Counted from the stretch's first letter, positions 8,179-17,310 are shown. The stretch is 64,000 bases of DNA from Bradyrhizobium tropiciagri (GCF_001189845.1 NZ_LFLZ01000007.1:124001-188000); one strand, 5' to 3'. The notes: generated from the sequence alone by a model not told the origin. Made by a program: numbers and translations.

Positions 8179-9411
8179 CTAGCCGGCCAGCAGCCGCCGG
8201 CAGGTTTCGACGAACACCTCAGCGCCCGTGACGATGTCGGCGTCGTCGGTGTTCTCGCTCCAGTGATGGCTGATGCCGCCGATCGACGGCACGAACAGCA
8301 TCGCAGCCGGCATGAGGTTGGCAAGGACCTGGGCGTCATGGCCGGCGCCGCTCGGCATGCGGATCGATTTGCCTCCGGCACAGGCGGCGCTCGCGGCCTC
8401 GATCGCGTCCTGGAACGCGGGCGTCATCATAGCGGGCACGCCGGTGCGGATGCGCTCAACCTTGACGCCGCAGCGGCCGTGTGCGGTGGCCTCGTCGGCC
8501 ATCCGATGCAACTGCGCCTCGAGCCGTGCGATCACCTCGGGATTGTCGTCGCGGATCTGGAACAGCATCTCGGCGCCGCCTGGGATGATGCTCGGCGCGC
8601 CAGGGTCGAGCGTGATGCGGCCGGTGGTCCAGACCGTGCGCGGTCCGCAGAGGGCAGGGAAGCTGTCGTCGACCGCAACGCAGAACCGCGCCAGCGCCAG
8701 GCCCGCATCGCGGCGCACCGCCATCCGCGTGGTGCCGGCATGGTTCTGCTCGCCGGTGAAAGTGATGCGATATTGCCAGATGCCGACGATCGAGGTGACG
8801 ACGCCGATCTTGAGCCCGCTGCTCTCCAGCGTGTCGCCTTGCTCGATATGCGCTTCGAGATAGCCGATATGGCGGCCGGCTTCGGCGTTGAGGCGCGGGC
8901 GGCCGGCAAAGCCCGCATCGCGCAATGCCTGTCGCATGGTGCGATCGCTGGAGCGGTCGCGCGCCGCATCGATATCGGCTTCGGTGACGGCGCCGGCAAA
9001 GGAGCGGCTGCCGAGGAAACTGCCGAAATGACCTTCCTCGTCGCACCATGCGGCGACTTCGACCGCGCCGTTGACGCCGGGATCGCCGTTGATGACGCGC
9101 GCGGCTTCCAGCGCATAGACCACGCCGAGCGGCCCATCGAGCCAGCCTGCATGGTTCTGGCTTTCGAGATGCGAGCCCGCGAGCAGCTTCGGTCCTGCCT
9201 TCGCGCTGGTGCCGAACACGTTGCCGATGCCGTCGATCGTCGCGACAAGATCGGCGTCGGGCAGGCGCGCCGCGAGCCAGTCGAGCGAGCGCAGATGCGG
9301 TTCCGAGAATGTCGGCTTGTGCACGCCGGTCTTGTAGGCGCCGATCGCGCGCAGCGCATTGAGATCGGCGAGCACGCGCTTGCCGTCGAAGCGACCGTTG
9401 ATGCCTGACAT
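8179..9411 (-). CDS. M20 family Zn-dependent amidohydrolase (N-carbamoyl-L-amino-acid hydrolase/allantoate amidohydrolase type)
   Basis: A 410-residue cytosolic enzyme of the HyuC/AllC/UbetaAla-synthase branch of the M20 peptidases. Visible motifs are LLAGSHLESQNHAGWLDGPL (first metal ligands), AAWCDEEGHFGSFLGSRSF (catalytic and bridging Glu), YLEAHIEQGDTLE, GEQNHAGTTRMAVRRDA in the dimerisation domain, MPSGAGHDAQ and GGISHHWSE at the C-terminus. These enzymes hydrolyse N-carbamoyl amino acids or ureido compounds. The ATG at 9411 has GGAG seven bases upstream; the frame continues upstream without support. Confidence 0.82.
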   Translation of the reverse strand: MSGINGRFDGKRVLADLNALRAIGAYKTGVHKPTFSEPHLRSLDWLAARLPDADLVATIDGIGNVFGTSAKAGPKLLAGSHLESQNHAGWLDGPLGVVYALEAARVINGDPGVNGAVEVAAWCDEEGHFGSFLGSRSFAGAVTEADIDAARDRSSDRTMRQALRDAGFAGRPRLNAEAGRHIGYLEAHIEQGDTLESSGLKIGVVTSIVGIWQYRITFTGEQNHAGTTRMAVRRDAGLALARFCVAVDDSFPALCGPRTVWTTGRITLDPGAPSIIPGGAEMLFQIRDDNPEVIARLEAQLHRMADEATAHGRCGVKVERIRTGVPAMMTPAFQDAIEAASAACAGGKSIRMPSGAGHDAQVLANLMPAAMLFVPSIGGISHHWSENTDDADIVTGAEVFVETCRRLLAG

Positions 9412-9577
9412 GATTGGACTCCGGATTAGCGTCTCTGATTTGCGTCTCGATTTGCGGTTTGGCGCCGCAATCCCGTCTTGATGCCGTCGCGGTTGAATGC
9501 GACGGAACAATCAGGGCAAACGATTTCTTAGCGGTTCTGCTCTTAGGTCGCGGTACGAATAGCGTGTGAGTGTGATC

Positions 9578-9673
9578 ATGTCTGCATTCCGGAACTGGGC
9601 CCGCAAGGCCGCTGTGCTGTTTCTTCCGATCGCGCTCGCGCCTGCGCGCAATATTCTCAGCAATACAGCATGA
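9578..9673 (+). CDS. possible 31-residue peptide overlapping the next start
   Basis: A short frame with a basic start (MSAFRNWARK) and one hydrophobic stretch (AVLFLPIALAPA). Its TGA overlaps the ATG of the following gene (ATGA), which would allow translational coupling. There is no strong ribosome site, so this is only a candidate. Confidence 0.3.
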   Translation: MSAFRNWARKAAVLFLPIALAPARNILSNTA

Positions 9674-9918
9674 CCACACCGCCGTCCGGAACCGGGCCGC
9701 TGGCCTGGGACGGTGCCGGACAGGATCCCAATGCCCCGCAGCCGCGGCGCCATGCGCGGAATGCGTCACCGGCGGTGGCCGAGACGCAATTGTCGGACGA
9801 GGAGGCGGACGACCGGCTGGCGCGCAAGCTCGTGATCTGCAGCACCTGCCTCAAGCGGACGCCGGCAGTGGCGGCTGCACAGCCGACCAATCGTCAGGAT
9901 GTCGCCAGCAATCACTAG
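9670..9918 (+). CDS. small soluble hypothetical protein
   Basis: An 82-residue polar protein, Pro- and Ala-rich at both ends, with a central acidic helix (LSDEEADDRLARKLV) and a single ICSTCLK Cys-x-x-Cys pair. No domain recognised. The ATG overlaps the stop of a possible upstream peptide. Confidence 0.45.
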   Translation: MTTPPSGTGPLAWDGAGQDPNAPQPRRHARNASPAVAETQLSDEEADDRLARKLVICSTCLKRTPAVAAAQPTNRQDVASNH

Positions 9919-9996
9919 CGGCTGACGCGGCGCGCGTCGCTGCCGATCGGCCTGCAGGCCTTAGTTAGGCCACGATGTCGTTCGATGCGCAGACCC

Positions 9997-10161
9997 ATGT
10001 CGTTCCGAAGAATGTCGTTCCGAAGACTCCTTGTTCCCGCCGTCGTCGTCGCGCTTGCGACCGCCATCCTGATTCATGCGGGCGGTTCGCGGGCGCATGC
10101 GCATGTGCCATCGCATTGCGGCTTCTGGACCTCGATCGAGGCCGGATTGTCCTGCAGGTAA
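9997..10161 (+). CDS. small secreted protein with duplicated N-terminus
   Basis: A 54-residue protein. Its first ten residues are MSFRRMSFRR, encoded by a perfect 15-bp tandem repeat (9997-10011 and 10012-10026), followed by a hydrophobic signal core (LLVPAVVVALATAILI) and a probable cleavage near RAHA. The short mature part contains two cysteines. The duplication gives two equivalent starts, 9997 and 10012. Function unknown. Confidence 0.5.
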   Translation: MSFRRMSFRRLLVPAVVVALATAILIHAGGSRAHAHVPSHCGFWTSIEAGLSCR

Positions 10162-10312
10162 CCTCCTGCAGGCGACGGCAATCCGGGAAAAGCGGTTCTG
10201 GACGCTTGCCCGTCCGGCCAATCGCCACTATACGTTCGCCCGTCGCGGCCGTTGACGGTTGTGGCCAATCCGGCGCATCTCACGTCTAACGCATTGATTT
10301 GCCGGAAGTTTT

Positions 10313-10387
10313 GCTCCCTTCGTCTATCGGTTAGGACGCCACCCTTTCACGGTGGAGAGAGCGGTTCGATTCCGCTAGGGAGCGCCA
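10313..10387 (+). tRNA. tRNA-Glu (anticodon TTC)
   Basis: A 75-base cloverleaf: acceptor GCTCCCT pairs with AGGGAGC, the anticodon loop CTTTCAC gives TTC, the T loop is TTCGATT, and CCA is encoded. Its 3' end is the integration site of the adjacent element. Confidence 0.97.
10369..10387 (+). repeat. attL, 19-bp core repeat in the tRNA-Glu 3' end
   Basis: The sequence ATTCCGCTAGGGAGCGCCA is repeated exactly at 27086-27104. It covers part of the T arm and the acceptor end, so insertion leaves the tRNA gene intact. Confidence 0.9.
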
Positions 10388-10466
10388 TTTCAGCGCGCCA
10401 AAAACCCCCACAAAATCAGCCAGTTAAGTGCATCCATTGACATCTTTGGAGTCTCGACTCAGTCTA

Positions 10467-10491
10467 AACGCCGATACACTGCGTAGATACA
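10467..10491 (+). repeat. left 25-bp subterminal repeat (candidate integrase arm site)
   Basis: It matches 26995-27019 at 23 of 25 positions in the same orientation and contains GATACA twice, 13 bases apart. It begins 80 bases inside the left core repeat and lies just before the integrase start. Confidence 0.6.
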
Positions 10492-10508
10492 TTGATCGGG
10501 GTTTAGTC

Positions 10509-11810
10509 ATGAAGGCAGCACCCGACTACCTGGTGAGGCGGAACGGCTACTGGCAGTATTTCCGGCGTGTTCCGAAGGCCTATGCCGGCCTCGGCGACAA
10601 GACCAGCAAGTTCGTCATCCTCTCGACCAGGATCAAGATCGCTGACGACCGCACGGGCGCCAAGGCGGCCAGAGTGGCGGCCCGACTCAACGAGCAGCAA
10701 GAGGCGCACTGGCGGGGGCTTGCCGCCGGCACACCGGCCAAGCAGCGATACCAAGATGCCGTCACTCTGGCCCGATCGCACGGGCTCGACTACCTGACCC
10801 CCGACGAGGCCGTGAGGCGCGAGATCAGTGAGCTGCTGGCCCGGATCGAGGTCTTGAAGGCTGGCGAGCGCAGGACCGACGTTGTCACCGTGGATGCCGT
10901 GCTCGGCGGCGTCGAGAAGCCCCGCGTCAAACTATCCGACCTGTTCGGCGAATACGAGCAGACCCAGAAAACGCCGATGTCAAAGATGTCAGCGGACCAG
11001 CTGCGGAAATGGACCAGCGCCAAGAAACGCGCGGTGGAGATCCTGATCGAGCAGCGCGGCGACAAGGTCCTACAGGACCTCACCCGCGCCGACGCCGTCG
11101 CCTATGCCGACTACTGGGAGGGCCGCACCATCGCCGAGGGCATCAGCGCCAGCTCGGCAAACAAGAACATCAGCCACATCGGCGGCATGATCCGCGCCGT
11201 CGACAAGCGGCTGAAGCTCGGCCTAGACAACGTGTTCGCCGGCACCCGGCTTGATGGCGGCCGTGATGGCAAGCGATCCCCGTTCACGGTCGACCATATC
11301 CGCAAGACCATCCTTGCGCCCGGCGCGCTCGACGATCTCAACGAGGAGGCGAGGGACGTGGTGTATGTCGTGATGGAAACCGGATGCAGGCCCAGCGAGG
11401 TCGTGAACCTCAGCAAGGCGCGGATCATGTTGGACGGTGAAGTGCCGTACATCAGGATCAAGGGTGAGGGCAGGTTGCTCAAAACCGAACACAGTGAGCG
11501 GGATATCCCGCTGGTCGGCATGGCGCTGGAGGCGATGAAGAGGCACCGGGCGGGCTTCCCGCGGTACCACGACAAGGGCTCGACACTAAGCGCGACTCTG
11601 ATGAAGCATTTCAAGGCGCGCGGCTTGTTGCCGACCGAGAAACACTCGATCTACTCGCTACGGCACAGCTTCAAGGACAGACTCAAGGGCGCAGAGTGCC
11701 CGGAGGAGATGATTGACGAGCTGATGGGCCACGCCAATGGCAAGCCAAAGTATGGGGATGGGTACGGCTTGAAGCTTAAGCAGCGCTACCTGACGGCCAT
11801 AGCCTTCTGA
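10509..11810 (+). CDS. tyrosine recombinase/integrase of the element
   Basis: Catalyses site-specific recombination between attP and the tRNA-Glu site. From the ATG at 10509 (GGGG upstream) the protein has 433 residues. The N-terminus is a DUF6538-like segment (YLVRRNGYWQYFRRVPKAY); a SAM-like core-binding domain spans about 150-250; the catalytic domain follows with METGCRPSEVVNL (first Arg), KHSIYSLRHSF (His/Arg box), ELMGHANG (GH) and a C-terminal Tyr in GDGYGL or KQRYL. A GTG at 10428 would add 27 residues but would cross the candidate arm site. It overlaps the next, convergent gene by 25 bases. Confidence 0.93.
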   Translation: MKAAPDYLVRRNGYWQYFRRVPKAYAGLGDKTSKFVILSTRIKIADDRTGAKAARVAARLNEQQEAHWRGLAAGTPAKQRYQDAVTLARSHGLDYLTPDEAVRREISELLARIEVLKAGERRTDVVTVDAVLGGVEKPRVKLSDLFGEYEQTQKTPMSKMSADQLRKWTSAKKRAVEILIEQRGDKVLQDLTRADAVAYADYWEGRTIAEGISASSANKNISHIGGMIRAVDKRLKLGLDNVFAGTRLDGGRDGKRSPFTVDHIRKTILAPGALDDLNEEARDVVYVVMETGCRPSEVVNLSKARIMLDGEVPYIRIKGEGRLLKTEHSERDIPLVGMALEAMKRHRAGFPRYHDKGSTLSATLMKHFKARGLLPTEKHSIYSLRHSFKDRLKGAECPEEMIDELMGHANGKPKYGDGYGLKLKQRYLTAIAF

Positions 11811-12019
11811 TGGCGTTCGGCGAGCCGACGCCGAGCCCGCGCCATGACGTCATCGGTCGAGCGTAGGGCCGCGATCTCGCGCTCCAGCCGCTCGATATAG
11901 GGCGCAAACTGCGGCCGGTCGTGCATCACCATCACCTCGGCAACGAGGTCGAGCGCAGCTTCCAGCCGCTCGATGGTGATGATGTCAGGCACACGCGATG
12001 TTCCCTGTAGGCGGCGCAT
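11786..12019 (-). CDS. small hypothetical protein of the element
   Basis: A 77-residue, charged, predicted all-helical protein (IERLEAALDLVAEVM, IERLEREIAALR, MARARRRLAER). The ATG at 12019 is chosen because upstream codons in the frame are incoherent. Its 3' end overlaps that of the integrase. Function unknown. Confidence 0.55.
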   Translation of the reverse strand: MRRLQGTSRVPDIITIERLEAALDLVAEVMVMHDRPQFAPYIERLEREIAALRSTDDVMARARRRLAERHQKAMAVR

Positions 12020-12109
12020 CAGGCTCGCCGCAGACAGAGCTTGGCATGGTGCATCAGGGTTCCCGATCACAGCAACGCGAGAATGGTATTTGGCGCGCTT
12101 TGCCCCAGT

Positions 12110-12141
12110 TCCAAACAGAAAGGCCGCCTCAAAGGCGGCCT
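12110..12141 (-). terminator. intrinsic terminator, minus strand
   Basis: A perfect hairpin AGGCCGCC-TTTGA-GGCGGCCT is followed on the minus strand by TTCTGTTT. It lies just after the stop of the gene at 12166-12636. Confidence 0.75.
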
Positions 12142-12165
12142 GTCTCGATCTCTCGATGTGCCCTC

Positions 12166-12636
12166 TCAGCGCCAGAGCGCGCACAGAAACTTCACCTGAT
12201 TGTCGAAAACGAATCTGTCCCTGTTGTCGATGCTTTCCCTGAAATGCCGAGCCGTCATCATGGCGTGGTGCGTGTGGCCGTTTCTCAGATAGTGATGTGC
12301 AATACGCACTCGGCCGTCGTCGCAAAATCTGATCTGCTCCTCAACATCGCGGAATTTCGGCATCCTCTCATCGTCAGGGCCGGCGCCATCGCGAGCCCGG
12401 ATCGCTTCTAGATGTGCTGCCATGAGCGGTTTTAAGCGTCTCGCGATGCTGGCCCAGAAATCGAGGGCAGGGACTGAGTACCGGAAAAGCGCCTGCCGCT
12501 CAGTCTTGAGCGTCACGCAGACCGTGTCGCCGTCCACAAATGCGTAGCTCTCGCCGATCACTGCGCCGACAATGATGTCAGTGGCGCCGGCCCTGTCGTC
12601 CATGGTGGTGATGGTGGTTCGTTTCGCAGGTTTCAT
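12166..12636 (-). CDS. hypothetical protein of the element, 156 aa
   Basis: The ATG at 12636 follows GAGGATGTCTC. The N-terminus (residues 20-60) looks like a small beta-rich domain (IIVGAVIGESYAFVDGDTVCVTLKTE); the rest is helical and rich in Arg and His (RIAHHYLRNGHTHHAMMTARHF). No family recognised. It is followed at once by an intrinsic terminator, so it is probably transcribed alone or as the last gene of its unit. Confidence 0.6.
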   Translation of the reverse strand: MKPAKRTTITTMDDRAGATDIIVGAVIGESYAFVDGDTVCVTLKTERQALFRYSVPALDFWASIARRLKPLMAAHLEAIRARDGAGPDDERMPKFRDVEEQIRFCDDGRVRIAHHYLRNGHTHHAMMTARHFRESIDNRDRFVFDNQVKFLCALWR

Positions 12637-12951
12637 GAGACATCCTCAATGTAGACCTGCGCTGTGCGGCCCAGCGCAATGGTCGGAATGCCGGTGGTCT
12701 CCACGGGCCTGCGAAACCCGAACGCCTAGACGGCGTCGGAAGAGTTTCACCAAAGCGGAAAACGGTCAACAGAAATGAAAATGCAATTGCTTGCACCACG
12801 TTGGTGAAATGCTCGGCTTCGGAAGCGATCGACCACGATAACGCTTGGGCGACAGCTGCGATGAGCGCTGCTGGCCGTCTGTTCGTTATTTCCCGGTGCA
12901 TGCGGCAAGGTGCTGTCGGCGAGATCGCGCACCAGTGGCCGTCCTAGGCGC
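12637..12951. other. 315-base interval without a supported gene
   Basis: An open minus-strand frame starts at 12901 and has a hydrophobic middle. It lacks a ribosome site and ends in shadow sequence over the neighbouring gene. Otherwise nothing is seen. Confidence 0.3.
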
Positions 12952-13188
12952 CTAGCCGGTGCCCATTTTCGGAGGAACGTCGACCGAACGTATGACCGAG
13001 CCGCGCTTGCCACAGACGGTGCAGGTAAACCGCGGCTCGAGATCGGACAGACGCATCTCATCCGGCCATCGCGCCGCGTCCATCTGGACGTTGTGAGAGC
13101 ACAGATAGTCCTTGCAGAAAACAATGATGCGCGTCGCGCCCGTCTCGCGCATTTCGCCGAACGTGATCTTTGTGGGGTAGTCATCCAT
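12952..13188 (-). CDS. small zinc-ribbon-like protein common in rhizobial genomes
   Basis: A 78-residue protein from the ATG at 13188. The order is ITFGEMRETGATRIIVFC, then DYLCSH, a W-P-D-E-M-R-L-S-D-L-E-P stretch and FTCTVCGKRGS. Two cysteine pairs can bind a metal ion. Proteins of this type are abundant in Bradyrhizobium and other Rhizobiales and have no assigned function. A longer frame upstream is not supported. Confidence 0.7.
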   Translation of the reverse strand: MDDYPTKITFGEMRETGATRIIVFCKDYLCSHNVQMDAARWPDEMRLSDLEPRFTCTVCGKRGSVIRSVDVPPKMGTG

Positions 13189-13386
13189 TGGTCCGATTAC
13201 AGCCGCTCGGCCGGCCGGCGGCAATCCACGAAGCCTAGCGAGCAGCCAGGTCCCGACCACCATCAGTCGGTCAAGGCGACCGCTGACACCGAGACGCACC
13301 ACAAGCCGCGACAGCTCAATTGGAAGCGCACTTGCGCTCGCTCCGGTTGAGTGTCAACCTGAAGGTCTCCCCGGAAGGCAGAAGAG

Positions 13387-13884
13387 ATGACTGATCTGTT
13401 TGAACTGATGAAAATCATCGGCTCTGTCTCAGGAATATGCTCGGCAATCTTCTTGGTTGCGGACCGATATTTTAAGCACTACCCGACGGCAATCATGGTG
13501 GCCGGGCCGCTCATCGAGGGCAGCAGCAACATCACGCATTTCCTCTGGCTGAAGAACTACAGCGAGCGCCCCATAATTGTCTCGTGGCAGCACGAATCGA
13601 ACCATCTTCATCTTGCGAAAGACGACTCGGCCAGAAGCATCATGCATAGTGTTTTGCCTGGAGAGTCTGCCGTCTCCTTAGGCCCAAATGCAGAAACCCA
13701 ATTGCGCGTAATCAAGCCCAGCAATCACGACAGTATTGATCCGGATAATTCGTTAGAATTGCGCCTCCGGTGGCGATTCGCCCAACCAATCATATGGAAG
13801 GCTGACCGAACGATCCGAATCTGGATGCGCAAGCGCGACTTCGACGACATGACTGAGAATTACGTCAAGGCACAGGCGGTTTGA
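13387..13884 (+). CDS. membrane-anchored protein of a two-gene cassette, unknown
   Basis: A 165-residue protein. Residues about 8-30 form one hydrophobic anchor (IIGSVSGICSAIFLVA); the remainder reads as a beta-rich domain (ITHFLWLKNYSERPIIVSWQ, LELRLRWRFAQPII). A GGAAGGCAGAAGAG stretch precedes the ATG. Base composition is lower in GC than the neighbouring minus-strand genes, and the gene points the opposite way. An HNH-like gene follows 62 bases downstream. This looks like accessory cargo. Confidence 0.6.
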   Translation: MTDLFELMKIIGSVSGICSAIFLVADRYFKHYPTAIMVAGPLIEGSSNITHFLWLKNYSERPIIVSWQHESNHLHLAKDDSARSIMHSVLPGESAVSLGPNAETQLRVIKPSNHDSIDPDNSLELRLRWRFAQPIIWKADRTIRIWMRKRDFDDMTENYVKAQAV

Positions 13885-13946
13885 TCGCAGCACTGAAATC
13901 GGCTAGATCATGAACGGTTCCGAATGGGTAACCTGAAGGTTCTTCC

Positions 13947-14600
13947 GTGCCGCGGGATGAATTTGCTCGATCCACTGTTGAGCGCCTAGCGAAGCGCGTA
14001 GGAATGCGTTGCTCCAATCCTGATTGCAGGGCGCCAACATCTGGACCTAGCTCAGAGGACTCGTCCGCCGTCACCAATACAGGCGTCGCAGCCCACATCT
14101 GTGCGGCTTCTCCAGGCGGCCCACGCTTCGATGCGGACATGAGTTCAGAGGAACGTTCAGGTATCCTGAACGGAATTTGGCTTTGCCAGAAACACGCCAA
14201 ACTGATCGATGACGACGAGGTTGAGTATCCTGCAAGCCTGCTGCGTGAATGGAAGGAAACGGCAGAAGGAATTGCTTTTCTCGAAGCGAGTGGCTTTGCC
14301 GTCAGAAAGGCACTCCCCTTTGCCGACCTTGAAAAGAAAGCGCCGGATTTGATCAAACTGATGCGCGCGAACCTTCTGGAGCACCCGCTAGTTCGCGAGT
14401 TCGTTGTTCTTCCCAACAACAGAGTGATGTATCGCGCAGGTAGCCCGCAGTTTGCATACTTTGTGGAATCTCACCCGCTCCTGCAATCCATCATCATCAT
14501 TATGATCAACGTCGGGGCTGTCCGCACCATAAGCGAGGGCCGAGCGCCTCGCTATAGCTTCACCGAAGAGTTCGTTAACTTTCTGATTGGAGATCCATAA
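13947..14600 (+). CDS. HNH-nuclease-like protein with variable C-terminus, candidate defence gene
   Basis: A 217-residue protein starting at GTG 13947, with GAAGG upstream. The N-terminal 100 residues carry LAKRVGMRCSNPDC, GVAAHICAASPGGPRFD and NGIWLCQKHAKLID, the arrangement of an HNH-type zinc-binding domain often found at the N-terminus of defence effectors. The C-terminal 110 residues show no recognised domain and include a hydrophobic stretch (SIIIIMINVG). It is in tandem with the membrane-anchored gene upstream. The phage-defence role is inferred from the domain and from its place in a mobile element. Confidence 0.6.
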   Translation: MPRDEFARSTVERLAKRVGMRCSNPDCRAPTSGPSSEDSSAVTNTGVAAHICAASPGGPRFDADMSSEERSGILNGIWLCQKHAKLIDDDEVEYPASLLREWKETAEGIAFLEASGFAVRKALPFADLEKKAPDLIKLMRANLLEHPLVREFVVLPNNRVMYRAGSPQFAYFVESHPLLQSIIIIMINVGAVRTISEGRAPRYSFTEEFVNFLIGDP

Positions 14601-14637
14601 CGCAGCGTTTCCACGCCCTCGGCCGTCTTTGCTGCCT

Positions 14638-14874
14638 TCATCGGCGGCGCATTGTCTTGATCCTGTCGACCGTCGCTGTCAGGTCCACGAGCCGGGCCGC
14701 GACCATTTTTAGTACTCGGTCTGCAGATTCCTTTGTTGGGATGAATCCAACCTTGTCGCACGCCATCCCGAAGCAGTGTGCAAGCTCCTCCGGCGACGCC
14801 TTGCGAGTCCTGTCAAGCGTCGCGGTCATCTCGGTAATCATCGCACGGGCTACGGCGCGTTCCTGTTCGCTCAT
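14638..14874 (-). CDS. small hypothetical protein of the element
   Basis: A 78-residue, predicted helical protein (EQERAVARAMITEMTATLDRTRK, then SADRVLKMVAARLVDL). The ATG at 14874 precedes a polar N-terminus. It lies directly downstream of the tape-measure gene on the same strand. No family recognised. Confidence 0.55.
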   Translation of the reverse strand: MSEQERAVARAMITEMTATLDRTRKASPEELAHCFGMACDKVGFIPTKESADRVLKMVAARLVDLTATVDRIKTMRRR

Positions 14875-14891
14875 TTGGCCAACCCTCTTTG

Positions 14892-16804
14892 TCAGGTATC
14901 CGAATATTGGTGATCGCCGGAGAAGTGACGACTGCTGCCATCCGATGTCGCCGCCTGCGTCGGGAAAGTCGTCATCTCGCAGATCTTGTCGATCATCGCC
15001 TGCGCCAGGGTTTGTCCGTCGACGTTGAGCGAGAAGGCGAACTGCTCGTTCTTCTGCCTGGTGTTCGGATTGAAGGTGGCCGGAATGAACGAGCCGCGCT
15101 GACGGTCAGGCGTCTCGAACATCATCGGATGCTTCATCGGATCATGCTTGGACGAATGATCGTCGATCCCCGGCATCTTGTTGTTGCCGAAGCCGAACAT
15201 CCAGCCGATCTTGCCAAGGATATTGGAGATGCCATCGATGAACGAGGTGATCGCGTTCTTGATGCCATCGAACATCGCGGTGATCTTCTCCCATGCTGTC
15301 GCGGCCAGTCCGTTGATCGCCTGACGGAAGTTCTCGAGCCCGGTGTTGACCATGTCGAATCCACTCCGGATTGCCTCCCAATTCATAACCACAAGCGCCG
15401 ACAGGGCGCCGACGACGGCGCCGACGAGTAGCGGGATCGCGCCAATGGTGCCAATGGCGATACCTGCAGCAACGATCAGCAGGCCACCAACCGCGCCAGC
15501 AATGGCGCCTAAGACCTGAGTCACCATCTTCAAGCGCTCAGGGTCCTGCAGAGAGCCATTGATCGCATTGACTGCGTCAGTGATGCCCTTCAGCACGGCG
15601 ACGGCTGGCGTGACGCCGGGGCCGCCTAGGGTGGTCATCAGGTTGCTGAAAGCCACATTCAGATTGCTGAGGTTCGCCGAGAGGCTGGAGTCCATGTTCG
15701 CCAACACGCCGTTGACGCCAGCACCGAGCGGCATCCGCGCAACCTCGGCGTTGATCTGGTTGCGATTAGCCAGGAAGTCCATCACATATCTTTTTTCGGT
15801 GTTTGTGCCGAGGATGCGATGCAGTTCGCGCATCTGGTCCTCTAGCTTTTTGATGCCGGCGGCTTCCATCTTGGAAACCAGCATATCCATGAAGGTCCTG
15901 GGATCACGCTGGAGCATCTCGCCGAGTCGCTTGGTCGCCGAGGCGTTGACCACCACCTGGCCGTGGTCAGTGAAGTATTCGCCGGGCTGAAGAATGCCGT
16001 TATCGGCGAGCGCGGCCGCAGTCTGGGCCGTCATTTTCCCGCCGGCGAACTGGCGGTTCAACGCCATCAGGCTGGTACCGACGCGTTGACCGCCGAGAAC
16101 CTGGGCCATGGCGGCAATGCCGTAGATGCCCTCATCGTTGAGATGTTTGAGCACGCCGGCACCGGCCTGCTGCGAGATGCCGAACAGCGTCGAGCCCGTC
16201 ACCGTGCCATGCGTGGCGGTGGTGATGCGCATGAGCATGTCATTCCAACGCTCAATCGCCGCGGCGCTGGCCTTGCCATCCCGCCCGGTGAGATGTCCGA
16301 ACTCATCACCGGCCCTGATCGCGGTGTTCACGTCGTGCTCAACTTCGTCAACGCTCTTGCCGGTCTGGAACGCCAAGCGCGGGCCAGCTTCGCATTCGGC
16401 TCCAGCACGAGCTGGGCCTCTTCTGCACCGAGCATGCTGCTCGGCAAGCCATAGAGTCGCGCAACCGTCGCCGCCGGCAGGCCGTATGTCTGGCCGATGC
16501 GCATCGTCTCGGCCTTGAAGCCTGGAGTGTCGACCACACGGGCGACGGCGTCGCCCATGTTCCGCAACCGGATTAGCTCATCATTGAACTTGCCGGCCTT
16601 GTTGATCGCGGAGTCGAGGGCCGTTGCCAGACCGACGCCGATTGCCGCCGTTGCGAGCGTGATCGCGCCGGGCCATCTGCGAAAGGCTCCTTCGACTTCC
16701 CCAATCCGCCCATGGAGTCCGAGCAAGTCGCGGCTGATCACGCCAAGGACGGATGAGACGCCGTTGGCGAGGACGATGCTGATTCCTATGCGATATGCAT
16801 CCAT
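14892..16804 (-). pseudogene. phage tail tape-measure protein gene, frameshifted
   Basis: Two minus-strand frames together encode about 637 residues. 16804 down to about 16380 begins MDAYRIGISIVLANGV and runs through alanine-rich helical sequence to LVLEPNAKLARA. The second frame resumes at once with LAFQTGKSVDEVEHDVNTA and runs to 14892. It contains long hydrophobic Gly/Ala stretches (VLGAIAGAVGGLLIVAAGI, IPLLVGAVVGAL) and LENFRQAINGLAATAWEKI, typical of tape-measure proteins that set tail length. One missing base near 16376-16380 splits the gene. A GGAG lies eight bases before the ATG at 16804. It is either inactivated or a sequence error. Confidence 0.75.
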
Positions 16805-17019
16805 CTCGGACTCCTACTATTTGCCCGCGCAATGCCGCCGTACATCCGGGCTGACATCGCGGGGCTGGCCGGTCTGCCGGCGACCGGCCGAAGGAAAAAG
16901 ATGGGCGACGGTGCAGCGTCGTGGGGGACGACACGAGCGCACACGCCGCCCAAGTCTGCGCGCGGAAGCGAAGAGCATCCTCCGCCGCGTCGCGCTGTGG
17001 AAAGCAGCGCGAGGCTCGA

Positions 17020-17310
17020 TCACTTGGCGAACAGCTTGGCGGCCTCGGCAGGCATACCCAAAGACAGGGCTTCTGCCTCGCTCTCTGGCACATCCCGGCG
17101 AATCGCGATTGTCCACCCGTTATTGAGAAAGTATTTGTCTGCGTCGGCTCGATCGAGCAGCAGCTCAATGCTTTCCGGATGGTCCGTACTGATGTCGTGA
17201 ATGTTGATACCAGAGCAGCTGAGGGTAAGTCCGCCCCGCGTGCCGTCTGGACGATTGGGTATTGAAGCGAGCGCGGACTCGGTAAGCCGCAGTGAGACTA
17301 TTTCCTTCAT
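17020..17310 (-). CDS. small hypothetical protein in the tail/head region
   Basis: A 96-residue protein from the ATG at 17310, with AAAGGA eight bases upstream. The sequence is soluble (MKEIVSLRLTESALAS..., ESIELLLDRADADKYF). No family recognised. It lies between the tape-measure gene and an Ala/Ser-rich structural candidate, so a virion or tail-assembly role is possible but not shown. Confidence 0.6.
   Translation of the reverse strand: MKEIVSLRLTESALASIPNRPDGTRGGLTLSCSGINIHDISTDHPESIELLLDRADADKYFLNNGWTIAIRRDVPESEAEALSLGMPAEAAKLFAK

Noticed and set aside
12578..12901. 107-codon minus-strand frame with a hydrophobic middle
   Set aside because: No ribosome site and a C-terminal third that overlaps the supported gene at 12166-12636 in another frame.
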